Shown here one piece after another: positions 1 through 8,246 of a stretch of 57,557 nt of DNA. The notes beneath the pieces were generated by a model. It was not told the origin of the DNA and searched no databases. It saw only the letters and a list, made by a program, of their open reading frames with translations. How positions within the stretch are numbered: the stretch's first letter is position 1; each line of letters opens with the position of its first letter. The stretch is from Anaerolineae bacterium. GTDB taxonomy: Bacteria > Chloroflexota > Anaerolineae > Aggregatilineales > Phototrophicaceae. The DNA is taken from NCBI GenBank assembly GCA_022842885.1, contig JALHOR010000026.1:1-57557 (forward strand), read 5' to 3'. A program made the translations under genes and the position numbers.

Positions 1-119
1 AGCGCAGGTTGCACCGCTGTCCAAATGCCTTGTAAAATACCAATGAAGGTTTCAAATATGCCTTGCACGGTCTGAATAGCCGTTTGGATGGCGGGAATTC
101 CCGAAGTGCTGAACCAGTC
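1..119. repeat. Terminal direct repeat showing circular contig
   Basis: Bases 1-119 are identical to 57439-57557. Joining them gives a 57,438-bp circle in which the tape-measure reading frame continues without interruption (3,588 nt in total, divisible by three). This is the usual signature of an assembler that closed a circular or terminally redundant molecule. It is not a biological repeat. Confidence 0.95.
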
Positions 120-3100
120 GAGCAAGCTGCCCAATGCCCCACTCACCAAATCCCAAACGCCGCCAATGAAGTTGAAGAAATCCTCAACAATCGGCTGAAC
201 CGTAGTGGTGATATTGTTGGCGATAGCAGGTAATCCAGTGACGGTAAACCAATCTAGCAACGCCGATAGCGCAGGCTGAATCAGTGTCCACACCGAGCCA
301 ATAAAATTGAAGAAACTTTCGACCACAGGCACAACCGATGTTGTGATAAAGGCAATCACGCCGGGCAATGCTGTGATGGTGAACCAATCTAAAAATGATT
401 GCAGCGCAGGGGCAATGGCAGTCCATACGCCTGCGATAAAATTAAAGAAGTCTTGAATAATAGGCGTGACAGACGTGTTGAGGAAATTAACAATGCCCGG
501 TAAGCCTGTCGTCACAAACCAATCGTAGAGTGCCGATAACGCAGGTTGTACCGCTGTCCAAATTTGAGACAGCGCATTCTTGAAAAATTCAATGACAGGC
601 ATTGCCACCAGCAGCACCCCGCCGATAATCGCAGGCAATCCGCTGTTGACAAACCAGTCCAGCAATTGCAGCAAAAATGGCGATACATCCGTCCAGACAC
701 GGGTAAGCGCCTGAATGAATGTTTCAATGCCCGGAATAACTGTGTCGGAGATAAACGTCATAATGCCGGGTAAAGCGGTGGTGGTGAACCACTCCACCAA
801 AGACGAAAGCGCCGGAGCTACAATCGCCCAAATGCCAGCTAAAAAGCCGACAAATGCCCCTAATGCGGGCAAAACAGCGGTGGTAATTAGCCCGACAATC
901 GCGGGCAACGCGCCGTTTAAAAACCAGTCTGCTAAAGCCTGCAAGCCCGGTTGTGCATTTGTCCATATTTGGGATAGCGTGCTGCCAATATTGCTAAACA
1001 ACGGGAGAACGGTAGTTTGCACAAACGCAACCACGCCGTTAAACGCACCCGCTACCGCATCTACCAGCGCCGCGCCGTTAAACGCTGCTTTAAATGCATC
1101 TAGCACCCCGCCGCCGCTGTTTAGTGTGGCGAAGAAACGAGTAACGCCCCCGGCGATGCTCTCAAAAATGCCCAAGAAATCAACGTTAAAAGCCCGCAGA
1201 ATTGTGAGGACAATCCCCACCGGATTTGTGAGTGATAGCAGAGTTTGGGCAACCTGAAAAATTGTTGTCAGGAATGAGCCTATACCGCTGGTATCAATCT
1301 CCCCGAATGCCAATCCGATAGCCGACATGGCATTACGAATAAACGTGCCGATTTCGGCAAACATGGGTGTCAATGACCCTGTTATGCGCCCAAAGGTGGC
1401 TTGAAGGTTACTAATAAAAGAATTGATGTTGCTTAAAATTGCGTCGGTTGTTTCTGGACTAACGCCTAAACTTTCCGTAAAAAAATCTTGTAATGTGGAC
1501 GCATAATCGCTGCGACCCAACAAACTTTGTATGGCGCTGCCAATGCCCGCCGCGTTAAATGTAAACCGAAAGTCGCTGGCTAGGGATGCTAGTGTTGCAA
1601 AAATACCACGTATGCGACGCGCTGCTGTATCTACCCCGCCTACCAACCCCGTAAACGCCGTTTGCGCGTTATCAGCAAACTTTTGAGGCAACCCTAGCGA
1701 TACCAAAATATCATCTACAAATGAGCCAAAACTGTATCGAATGGCATCAAAAGCGCCTGTGCTGCGTTCCATTGCAGCGCGTGTAGCATTAAACGCCCGC
1801 TGAATCCACTCAAAGGAATCGCTCAGGCGGCGTGCGGCGGCTGCCAATTCGCCCCTAAATAGGTAAGCAAGCCCCGCCCCCGCTGCCAACACCAATGCAA
1901 ACGGGGATGTTAAAACCCCCGCGGCGATGGCTACCCCCCCTAACGCTGTACCTGCAAACGATATACCCGCGCCCATTGCGACCAACGCGGGACCTAACGT
2001 TGCCAACACGCCCAAGACGGTCACAATGGCAGAAGTCAAGGCGGGATGAGCCTTTGCCCATGCGGTCACTTTGTTGATAGCTTCTGTCATCCAACCAATC
2101 AACGGCACGAGGACGTTGTTCATAAACGGAGTCATGACTTCAATTTGCAATGTTTGGAATGACCCCATCAGGCTATCCACACGCATTTTGAAGGTCTGCA
2201 TCATTTTCCCGGCAATGTCGCTGGCGCTGTTTTGCTCGGACATGGTTTTTTGCATTGTTTCGATGCTTGTACCAGACCGTAGCGCAGATAAGCCGACAAT
2301 GCCATAGCTGCCCGCCAGCTTTGCCATAATTTCATTTTGCTGTTCCACTGGCAGCGCGTCTAATGCAGTATCCAGTTCTGCAATGACAGTGTTCATGTTT
2401 CGCATGTTGCCTTGAGCGTCATACATGCTAACGCCCAAATTGCGCCACGTTTGCTGCACATCTTCTGTCGGGCGTGTCATGTTCATGAGCATGGATTTCA
2501 GTTGCGTTCCCGCTTCCGCGCCCGTAATCCCATTCTGAGCAAAAATACCCAGAACCGCCGCCGTCTCATCTACACTCATGCCAAATTGTCTTGCCAGTGG
2601 TCCCAAGTTCGCAAACCCTTGACCCAGTGAGCCAATGCTGGCTTTGGATGCCCCCGCTGCCCGCGCCAAACTGTCCACAACATTTTTAGCGTCCGTTGCT
2701 TGCAACCCAAAACTAGCAAGGATATTGGTCACAACATCTGCGCTTCCCCCCAAACTTTCGCCACTTGCCGCCGCCGCATCCAAAACAGCAGGCAGCGTGG
2801 CGAGTGCTTGCTCGGTGGTTTGACCGGATGCTAATAGTGTCAGGAAAGCGTCTGCCGCCTGCTGGCTTGAGAACGCGGTATCCGCGCCCATCTTCAGCGC
2901 GAATTGCCTCACTGTATCGAGGTCTTTGCCAACTAAACCCGTGCGGGCGCTAATTTCGGTCATCGCGGAGTCGAAATCAGAAGCCGCGTTTAAACCGCTG
3001 CTCCCTAATTTCATCAGCGGCTGCGTTGCCAGCGTAATTTGAGCGCCCATGCCCGATATAGACGACCCCCACGCTTGCAACGATTGTGACATGGTGGCAG

Positions 3101-3212
3101 TTCCCGCCTGCACTTGGCGCTGTGCTTCCTGCATAGCTTGAGCCACGTTGGTGGAAATCACCACCATGCCGTAAGCACTGCCTAAGTTGACCCCACCATC
3201 TCCCAAAACCAT
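1..3212 (-). CDS. Tape-measure protein, N-terminal and central part (continues across contig ends)
   Basis: Tail tape-measure protein; it sets tail length and is threaded through the tail tube during assembly. Read on the minus strand from ATG 3212 down to base 1, then through the circle junction from 57438 to the stop at 57063, giving 1,195 residues. The N-terminal part has the TP901-type core, with 'SDFDSAMTEISARTGL' and 'GADTAFSSQQAADAF'. A hydrophobic stretch of Ala/Gly/Leu helices follows around residues 380-460. The C-terminal third is at least seven copies of a 45-residue unit built around 'FFNFIGSVWTLIQPALSALLDWF'-like segments, on an exact 135-bp period (112, 247, 382, 517, 652, 787, 922). 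It lies directly downstream of the tail-assembly chaperones and upstream of Dit. The start is in frame with a TGA about 30 nt upstream, and its ribosome-binding site is weak. Confidence 0.93.
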   Translation of the reverse strand, partial: MVLGDGGVNLGSAYGMVVISTNVAQAMQEAQRQVQAGTATMSQSLQAWGSSISGMGAQITLATQPLMKLGSSGLNAASDFDSAMTEISARTGLVGKDLDTVRQFALKMGADTAFSSQQAADAFLTLLASGQTTEQALATLPAVLDAAAASGESLGGSADVVTNILASFGLQATDAKNVVDSLARAAGASKASIGSLGQGFANLGPLARQFGMSVDETAAVLGIFAQNGITGAEAGTQLKSMLMNMTRPTEDVQQTWRNLGVSMYDAQGNMRNMNTVIAELDTALDALPVEQQNEIMAKLAGSYGIVGLSALRSGTSIETMQKTMSEQNSASDIAGKMMQTFKMRVDSLMGSFQTLQIEVMTPFMNNVLVPLIGWMTEAINKVTAWAKAHPALTSAIVTVLGVLATLGPALVAMGAGISFAGTALGGVAIAAGVLTSPFALVLAAGAGLAYLFRGELAAAARRLSDSFEWIQRAFNATRAAMERSTGAFDAIRYSFGSFVDDILVSLGLPQKFADNAQTAFTGLVGGVDTAARRIRGIFATLASLASDFRFTFNAAGIGSAIQSLLGRSDYASTLQDFFTESLGVSPETTDAILSNINSFISNLQATFGRITGSLTPMFAEIGTFIRNAMSAIGLAFGEIDTSGIGSFLTTIFQVAQTLLSLTNPVGIVLTILRAFNVDFLGIFESIAGGVTRFFATLNSGGGVLDAFKAAFNGAALVDAVAGAFNGVVAFVQTTVLPLFSNIGSTLSQIWTNAQPGLQALADWFLNGALPAIVGLITTAVLPALGAFVGFLAGIWAIVAPALSSLVEWFTTTALPGIMTFISDTVIPGIETFIQALTRVWTDVSPFLLQLLDWFVNSGLPAIIGGVLLVAMPVIEFFKNALSQIWTAVQPALSALYDWFVTTGLPGIVNFLNTSVTPIIQDFFNFIAGVWTAIAPALQSFLDWFTITALPGVIAFITTSVVPVVESFFNFIGSVWTLIQPALSALLDWFTVTGLPAIANNITTTVQPIVEDFFNFIGGVWDLVSGALGSLLDWFSTSGIPAIQTAIQTVQGIFETFIGILQGIWTAVQPA
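112..1056 (-). repeat. 135-bp (45-residue) ruler repeats in tape measure
   Basis: Seven diverged tandem units begin at 112, 247, 382, 517, 652, 787 and 922, each opening with AACCAnTC on the plus strand. The spacing is exactly 135 bp every time, although the units differ at many positions. Each encodes an amphipathic/aromatic segment with Phe-Phe, Trp and a terminal Asp-Trp-Phe. The contig break lies at the edge of this array, so a mis-collapsed repeat unit at the junction is possible. Confidence 0.9.
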
Positions 3213-3245
3213 ACCGAGTCGCTCATCTGTTCTTTTTCAGCGGCT

Positions 3246-3269
3246 AAAAAAAAGACGCTAACCGTCTTT
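3246..3269 (-). terminator. Hairpin plus T8 between chaperone and tape measure
   Basis: On the minus strand AAAGACG and CGTCTTT form a 7-bp stem around a 5-nt loop, followed by eight T residues. The TAG stop of the second chaperone frame lies in the loop. It has the shape of an intrinsic terminator but sits inside the late operon, so partial read-through (attenuation of tape-measure expression) is the likely effect. Confidence 0.55.
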
Positions 3270-3560
3270 GAATTTGACCCCACCTGTCATTTTTAACATG
3301 CCCACGTCTACAGGTTGCGCCTTAGACGCCTTGCCATCGGCAAGCAAACGCTCTAATTTGCGTTTACGCTCATCGTTATTTTTGCAGGCATCCAATTCCG
3401 TATCGACATGCCGCCCCCACAAAAACAATGCCTCATCAAACTGCCATGCCAGCAGTTTATTCGCCAGACTCAGCAGCGCCGACGGCAGTTGAGACATCTG
3501 TTTGCTGCGGTTGTACAGAATCCATGCTTGTTCCCTGTTTGAGAGGAAATCGGGCGGCAT
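3258..3560 (-). CDS. Tail assembly chaperone, second (T-like) frame
   Basis: This 100-residue frame overlaps the end of the upstream chaperone by 104 bp and lies just before the tape measure, the position of lambda G/T-type tail-assembly chaperones. It is in the +1 frame relative to its partner and stays open upstream of its first ATG as far as a TAG at 3584-3582. Immediately after that TAG is a run of five G (3582-3578), where a P-site tRNA on GGG could slip by one base to give a fused protein. No well-spaced ribosome-binding site precedes ATG 3560, which favours translation as a frameshift extension. The protein is basic and helical, with 'EQAWILYNRSKQMSQ'. Independent translation remains possible. 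Confidence 0.7.
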   Translation of the reverse strand: MPPDFLSNREQAWILYNRSKQMSQLPSALLSLANKLLAWQFDEALFLWGRHVDTELDACKNNDERKRKLERLLADGKASKAQPVDVGMLKMTGGVKFKDG

Positions 3561-3933
3561 CGTTAAATGCTTGCGCTCCCCCTATCGCGTAATTCATCAG
3601 CGTAGTTTTGTCATCCAACGGAATAAACGATAACAAAATGCCTTTGCCAGCTTCCACTTCCTCTATCGTGTTTACGATACGAGGCTCAATGAGCATGAGG
3701 CGGCACATTCGATCCAGCAGCGGTGCCAGTTTCAGCATATCGCTGGCGGTCATTTCAACCTGCGTTGTTTTTTTATCGCCAAATAAATTGTTTATCAGTA
3801 GATTAGGCAAGGCATTTTCGCCGGACAGCATTGATAGCAAATCAACCTGACGCACACGGACGACCTTGCGTGAATTTGGCAGCGTTATTTCATCGCCCTG
3901 CTCCAACCATTCAGAAAGTGTGGAAGTTGCCAT
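3457..3933 (-). CDS. Tail assembly chaperone (G-like)
   Basis: 158 residues, starting at ATG 3933, ten bases after the major tail protein. Length, position between major tail protein and tape measure, and the 3' overlap with a second frame identify it as the tail-assembly chaperone that keeps the tape measure soluble. The sequence 'LSEWLEQGDEITLPNSRKVVRVRQVDLLSML' resembles other chaperones with a short N-terminal beta region and a helical remainder. The C-terminus after about residue 125 is Gln/Ser/Ala-rich and probably disordered. That is the part replaced when the ribosome shifts into the second frame. Confidence 0.75.
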   Translation of the reverse strand: MATSTLSEWLEQGDEITLPNSRKVVRVRQVDLLSMLSGENALPNLLINNLFGDKKTTQVEMTASDMLKLAPLLDRMCRLMLIEPRIVNTIEEVEAGKGILLSFIPLDDKTTLMNYAIGGAQAFNDAARFPLKQGTSMDSVQPQQTDVSTAVGAAESGE

Positions 3934-3942
3934 GTAGTCTCC

Positions 3943-4521
3943 TTATGCAAAGAATGTCTTGAATTCAGCGCCAGTCGTCGGGCGCGTCCAATTGGCTTGC
4001 CAAACTTGCAACACCATCACGTCTTTGGCTGGATTAGCGGACGCATACCCTTCAGTTTCCGACGTGCTAAATTTAACTTCTTGCCCGTTCATCATCGCTT
4101 TCGGAAAGGTGTTGAGCATCGCTTTAGGTAAACCCACCAGAACCTTGCTGCCATCGGTGGCTTCTGCTTCGCCAATCGCGCCAAAATAACCCATCCCGCG
4201 CCCGCTACCTTTGACCTTCATCGTACGTTTTTGATTAGGGTCAGTGCCACTGATGACCTCAGCAAACCCCGACAAAATAGCCACAACGCTGTAATCGTAC
4301 CCCCCTGTGCTAAATTTCAATTTAGCACCTTTAATAACTGCCAGTGTTTCCACGATAGCACCGTACTCCCGCAGTTGATCCGTGTCGGCTTCCGGCTCAA
4401 CATCTAAAGTTTGTCCGCCGCTAACGAGCGCAGGCGTTCCGTATGTGTCTGCTGTCGGGTTGTAGCTTGCAACCAATAACCCCGACATGGTGTACATCAC
4501 CTCACCGAATGCGAATGCCAT
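3943..4521 (-). CDS. Major tail tube protein
   Basis: 192 residues. Gene order (neck genes, this gene, chaperones, tape measure) and a beta-rich, Gly/Thr-rich sequence mark it as the tail tube subunit that polymerises around the tape measure. Segments such as 'QLREYGAIVETLAVIKGAKLKFSTG' fit the tube-protein beta-sandwich pattern of alternating hydrophobic strands. No Ig-like decoration domain is attached. The start ATG 4521 follows the upstream stop by two bases. Confidence 0.85.
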   Translation of the reverse strand: MAFAFGEVMYTMSGLLVASYNPTADTYGTPALVSGGQTLDVEPEADTDQLREYGAIVETLAVIKGAKLKFSTGGYDYSVVAILSGFAEVISGTDPNQKRTMKVKGSGRGMGYFGAIGEAEATDGSKVLVGLPKAMLNTFPKAMMNGQEVKFSTSETEGYASANPAKDVMVLQVWQANWTRPTTGAEFKTFFA

Positions 4522-4523
4522 TG

Positions 4524-4973
4524 TTAATCACTCCTTAGATAATCTACGCTGTAACGACTCATAAGGCTGGCAACATTGCCAAATTCAGGTGCAGGGACTT
4601 CGCCCCTGTCTTGCTGCCAGTTAAAAAAGGCGTAGCGGTTAGCATCATCTACCGCCAACAACTTCACTTGATGCAGGATGCTCTTGACACGCCGTAGCGC
4701 GGTTTCAATCGTCACATAACCCGCGTCCTGATAAAAATACAATTCCAATGTTCGTCGCTGGCTGATTGCAATAATTTCCTTCGGCGTTGTCACTCGCCAG
4801 CGGCACACCGCAAAGGGCTTAATTCTGACACCATCGTTTTGCAGGGGTATATCACTGAGACTGCCACCATCTAGCGGCAAATCTTCGGCATCTAGCACCC
4901 CCCCGGTCAGTAGCGCCGCAAGCGTGGCGTCGGCTAACAAGTGCGTTTTTAACGCCTGTCGTACTGCTGCCAT
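4524..4973 (-). CDS. Tail terminator / tail completion protein
   Basis: 149 residues, between the HK97 gp10-like protein and the tail tube gene, the normal position of the tail terminator that caps the tube and joins it to the head. The N-terminal helix 'VRQALKTHLLADATLAALLTGG' and later beta strands ('LELYFYQDAGYVTIETALRRVKSIL') match that family's pattern. The start overlaps the upstream stop by one base, so translational coupling is likely. Assignment rests on context and fold pattern, not a diagnostic motif. Confidence 0.7.
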   Translation of the reverse strand: MAAVRQALKTHLLADATLAALLTGGVLDAEDLPLDGGSLSDIPLQNDGVRIKPFAVCRWRVTTPKEIIAISQRRTLELYFYQDAGYVTIETALRRVKSILHQVKLLAVDDANRYAFFNWQQDRGEVPAPEFGNVASLMSRYSVDYLRSD

Positions 4974-5323
4974 CAGTCAAAAATCCCCTGTAGCATTTTG
5001 CGAATTTCGAGCAAATGACTTTCAATCGTGTCCCAAATAATGGCGTAACGCCCGGCATATTTGGTTTCGAGATACACCCCGTAATCAACGCCATGCGACA
5101 AATACAAGCTAACCACATCCTGCGACACTTCAACCCATGCGTGCAAGCTCTGGCGGGCATTCGCAGTGCGGTCTTGCCATGGGGCTTCTTGTTTGGCACT
5201 TTGTTCAAGCACTACCGCGAAGTAATTGCACACTTGCTGAATGGCAAACAGCACCCGCCCCTGATAGCTGTTCATATTCGCCACCATTTGCGGCACGCCT
5301 GTCCATTGCACCTGTACGCTCAT
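4973..5323 (-). CDS. HK97 gp10-like neck protein
   Basis: 116 residues resembling the HK97 gp10-like family of head-tail joining proteins. The helix 'LFAIQQVCNYFAVVLEQSAKQEAPWQDRTANARQSLH' followed by 'HGVDYGVYLETKYAGRYAII' is the recognisable pattern (helix, 'W.DRT..AR.SL', then 'H...YG.YLE...G.YAI'). It is likely needed to complete the neck before tail joining. It sits between the head-closure candidate and the tail terminator. Confidence 0.8.
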   Translation of the reverse strand: MSVQVQWTGVPQMVANMNSYQGRVLFAIQQVCNYFAVVLEQSAKQEAPWQDRTANARQSLHAWVEVSQDVVSLYLSHGVDYGVYLETKYAGRYAIIWDTIESHLLEIRKMLQGIFD

Positions 5324-5336
5324 ACTGTGACCTCAC

Positions 5337-5693
5337 TCATACCAATGCCTCACACTGCGCCTGAATCTCGCCTGTCTGAAAGACAACATGCACTACTTTG
5401 TATTGAACGCCCGACACTGCGAAGCGGTCATCGCGTTTTAAATCTGTATTGGCAACGGTTGGATGACCCGTGACACCAAACACAACTACGTCTAAACGCG
5501 CACTGCTGCCATCGCCTTCCCCCTTCACTTCTGTCGGGTTAGATGTGGTTTCAATGCGAACCGTTTGCGCCGCCAATGTGGTGTTTTTGCCGCGTATGAC
5601 AACAATGCTGCTCGGTTTGTCTTGAATTCTCGACCATGCATCCACCGCCCGATTTTCACCTATAGGCGAAAGATAATTGGGTATATTAGGCAT
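5337..5693 (-). CDS. Head-closure / head-tail stopper-like protein
   Basis: 118 residues from ATG 5693, preceded by GGAG at good spacing; a longer start at 5723 is less likely. Beta-rich, with 'SSIVVIRGKNTTLAAQTVRIE' and 'GHPTVANTDLKRDDRFAVSGVQYKVVHVV', similar in pattern to stopper proteins, which have short beta barrels that plug the connector. An in-frame palindrome encoding 'SPIGEN' sits near the N-terminus (residues 7-12), probably in a flexible tail. Function is inferred mainly from order in the neck cluster. Confidence 0.6.
   Translation of the reverse strand: MPNIPNYLSPIGENRAVDAWSRIQDKPSSIVVIRGKNTTLAAQTVRIETTSNPTEVKGEGDGSSARLDVVVFGVTGHPTVANTDLKRDDRFAVSGVQYKVVHVVFQTGEIQAQCEALV
5655..5670. 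repeat. SPIGE palindrome, copy 1
   Basis: TTCACCTATAGGCGAA, a near-perfect 16-bp palindrome inside the stopper-like gene. It is read in the frame that gives Ser-Pro-Ile-Gly-Glu. It belongs to a family of five copies in this genome (5655, 23627, 33334, 41905, 50175). Confidence 0.9.
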
Positions 5694-6042
5694 TGGGTTT
5701 ACTCCGCGTGCGTGGCGCAACATATAGCCCCGCGATACCCACCTGCCGTTTTTGCGTACCTTCAGCAGTTTCTTCGGCTACCTTTTCTGCCCAGATTGCC
5801 CGCGTTTTCCGCAGGTTTTCAAACACCTGCGATTTCTTTTCTTGCGTGTCGTTCTGGGTGTAATCCGTGAACTTTGCTGTATTGGCAATCAATTGTTCAA
5901 ACGCCATCAGCACGGCGCGGGTATATGTACCTGCACGCGCATAAAGCCGCTGCAATTCCGCGTCGCTAAACGCGGGTGAGGCACTAGCATCGCCTATGTC
6001 AGCGCGAAAATCAGTTAATTGTTCTGCGGTGAGGTCTGCCAT
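5686..6042 (-). CDS. Head-tail connector (adaptor) protein
   Basis: 118 residues, mostly alpha-helical ('MADLTAEQLTDFRADIGDAS', then 'FSDAELQRLYARAG'), as in the gp6/gp15-type adaptor proteins that extend the portal. 'FSDAELQRLYARAGTYTRAVLMAFEQLI' fits the typical pattern of a residue-rich helix after an 'F.DAEL' cap. It overlaps the glycosyltransferase gene upstream by 28 bp and the next gene downstream by 8 bp. The C-terminal basic tail 'GLYVAPRTRSKPNA' may contact DNA or the portal. Confidence 0.7.
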   Translation of the reverse strand: MADLTAEQLTDFRADIGDASASPAFSDAELQRLYARAGTYTRAVLMAFEQLIANTAKFTDYTQNDTQEKKSQVFENLRKTRAIWAEKVAEETAEGTQKRQVGIAGLYVAPRTRSKPNA

Positions 6043-7049
6043 CCGGCATACTCCTCAAACAACGTCATTAAATTCTTTGCCGTATGCGCCCAAGTCTGGT
6101 TCTCGCGCAACCACTTAGCGCCAGCTAACCCAATGGCGCGGGCAGCATCGCGGTTTTCGTAGCACCAACGCAATTTTTCCGCGACATGTCGAACATCCGG
6201 TTTTGCCCACCTGCCCCCTTGCGGCAGCATAGATTGGCTCATCGCATATTCCGTCAACGGAATACCCCAATGCTCTAACCCGACTTTTGTCCCACTCCAT
6301 GCGGTTGCGATGACTGGCAAGCCCATCATCGCAGCTTCACGCGGTGGCATTCCCCACCCATCGCCATACGCCGGATATAAAAACACATCGGCTTGGGCGT
6401 AAACGTCTGCCATGCTGTCTACATCATCCAACCACCACGACAAGCGTGGTTGATTGATAAACGCGCCGCGCATTTCTGCTCCGATAAAATCAGGACGCGC
6501 TTTTATTAGCAGGCGCACATCCCTTTCGCTTGGGAATGCTTGGAAAAAAGCCCCCAACGATGTTTCAATTCCCTTGCGAACACCCCTGTCTGCTAAACAC
6601 ACAACGGTATAGGCGCGATCATGGCAAACAACAGGCAGCAGCGGAAATTCCTGCGGGCATGTGCCACCATGCACAACATGAATAGGGACAATGACGCCGC
6701 ATTTTTCAAACGCTTCAAAATTTTGTTCGCATGGCACAATAAGCCGTTCCGCGTGGTTGTTAATATTTTCAACCCAATCACGCGGAATTTTGGTGTCTTC
6801 GGTCATGCTAAGAACCCACTGGCGTCCGGGAATGCCGCGCACGTACTCGCCGGGCGCAATCGTCAACGTTAAATTGCCGAAGTCGCGTCCCTGCATACGT
6901 TGTATCCAACTCGGATAATCCAATTCTTCCAGCAAGCCGGGATGTACCTGCAACCCCAGCAGCGAAAGCTGACGGATGATGTGCGTGTTAAAACGCCCGT
7001 ATCCGTCTCGTTTATCCAATGTTTGAACAACTATGTTTATGCGCTGCAT
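6015..7049 (-). CDS. GT4-like glycosyltransferase in the head operon
   Basis: 344 residues with GT-B fold features: an N-terminal domain 'MQRINIVVQTLDKRDGYGRF' and a C-terminal nucleotide-sugar site 'YPAYGDGWGMPPREAAMMGLP' (about residues 227-247), matching the E-x7-E region of GT4 enzymes. 'VVCLADRGVRKGIETSLGAF' fits the usual start of the second domain. It lies between major capsid and adaptor genes and is translationally coupled to the latter. It may glycosylate a capsid protein, another virion protein or modified DNA bases; sequence alone does not decide. No sugar-nucleotide synthesis gene accompanies it, so it would use a host donor. Confidence 0.85.
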   Translation of the reverse strand: MQRINIVVQTLDKRDGYGRFNTHIIRQLSLLGLQVHPGLLEELDYPSWIQRMQGRDFGNLTLTIAPGEYVRGIPGRQWVLSMTEDTKIPRDWVENINNHAERLIVPCEQNFEAFEKCGVIVPIHVVHGGTCPQEFPLLPVVCHDRAYTVVCLADRGVRKGIETSLGAFFQAFPSERDVRLLIKARPDFIGAEMRGAFINQPRLSWWLDDVDSMADVYAQADVFLYPAYGDGWGMPPREAAMMGLPVIATAWSGTKVGLEHWGIPLTEYAMSQSMLPQGGRWAKPDVRHVAEKLRWCYENRDAARAIGLAGAKWLRENQTWAHTAKNLMTLFEEYAGWQTSPQNN

Positions 7050-7058
7050 GGTCGCCCC

Positions 7059-8237
7059 TTACAGCAGGTTCGTGTCAGTTGGTTCCAGGTAGCTCGTGCC
7101 GCCTGTGGCGATTTGTGCCGCCACGCCGTTGGTGCGGTCATTGACGTTCACGCCATGTTCTGCTTCAAACAAAATGCTTTCCAGTGACGGATTGATGCTT
7201 CTGTCAATCTGCGGATTCATCATCAAGCCAAAGCCCATATCCGACTGCACACGAATTGCCAGCGGGTTACGCATGTCCTGTGCGCCATACGTTTTACCCA
7301 TCCACAGATGTCCCGCGGCAGTTGAGCCATCCGGCAGCAGCACCGGAACGCGGTCATGCTTACGCACTTCAACCAACCCGTTTTTCGTTTGCACATAACA
7401 CACAATCTCGCCCGGCACACCTTCGATTTGACCGGGCTGATAAGACACTGGGGCGGCTGCGTTTCCAGAAAGCACAATAAAATCGGGATTGATGAAATTT
7501 GCGACTTTCTTATCCGCGCTGGTGAGCAATGCATCTGCCACATTGTCGCCCACGTAACACAATTTGTTACCCGTGTGACCGTGATGTGCCAAGTGTTCAG
7601 CCATCGTTTCAATCGTGCTAACCGCGTTGGCAGACGACAGCGCCGCATTGATACGAATAAAATGTGAATGCGAGGCAGCATGGACTTTGCTGCGCCACTG
7701 AGGCGGCAAGTAAGACACGCTGCCATCCGTGCCGTTTACCCATGGCACCGATTTACCCACCGTCCCCACCGCGATTTCAGATTTACGAAACAAGGCGCTG
7801 AAAATGTCATAATCAATGCGGTCATACCACGCGGTTTTTTTCATTTCCACATCTGCCCGCAAATCTTCGGGCATGGCATGTTGCAGCCGCTTCCGCGACC
7901 ATTCTGTTTTATCTGAATATCCACGAATAAACAGCATGTGACCAATATTTTCAGTGGTTGACCCCGGCGGTTGCGAAAATTCAGTTGCTAATGGGGTCAT
8001 GCGCCGCGTGCCAGTGCCTTGAGCATACGTGGCGTAAAGCCGTTCCGTGAGATAAAACAAGCCGCCATACTGTGCAGCGGCATACTGATTCGCTTCGCCA
8101 ATGACGACGGCTGCCATAGATAAAACATCAACGGGGTTCATGCCCCGCTGCATCGAAAAACGGTAAATATATCCCGCGTCTACGCCTGTGGGGATAACAT
8201 TTTGAATGAGCGTGTTTGCACCTAAAATAATCGGCAT
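7059..8237 (-). CDS. Major capsid protein
   Basis: 392 residues, directly downstream of the decoration protein. Its length, the acidic/aromatic mix and conserved-looking stretches such as 'GVDAGYIYRFSMQRGMNPVDVL' and 'MFGLMMNPQIDRS'-like beta segments near the C-terminus fit an HK97-fold capsid subunit. It also contains 'KVANFINPDFIVLSGN', typical of the A-domain region of this fold. It would assemble on the scaffold part of the upstream protease-scaffold protein. A GTCGTC-rich leader with AGGAG precedes ATG 8237. Confidence 0.85.
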   Translation of the reverse strand: MPIILGANTLIQNVIPTGVDAGYIYRFSMQRGMNPVDVLSMAAVVIGEANQYAAAQYGGLFYLTERLYATYAQGTGTRRMTPLATEFSQPPGSTTENIGHMLFIRGYSDKTEWSRKRLQHAMPEDLRADVEMKKTAWYDRIDYDIFSALFRKSEIAVGTVGKSVPWVNGTDGSVSYLPPQWRSKVHAASHSHFIRINAALSSANAVSTIETMAEHLAHHGHTGNKLCYVGDNVADALLTSADKKVANFINPDFIVLSGNAAAPVSYQPGQIEGVPGEIVCYVQTKNGLVEVRKHDRVPVLLPDGSTAAGHLWMGKTYGAQDMRNPLAIRVQSDMGFGLMMNPQIDRSINPSLESILFEAEHGVNVNDRTNGVAAQIATGGTSYLEPTDTNLL

Positions 8238-8246
8238 GGTCGTCTC

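Noticed and set aside
1..119. 119-bp direct terminal repeats as biological phage termini
   Set aside because: They fall inside the tape-measure gene and restore its frame when merged, which fits an assembly overlap.
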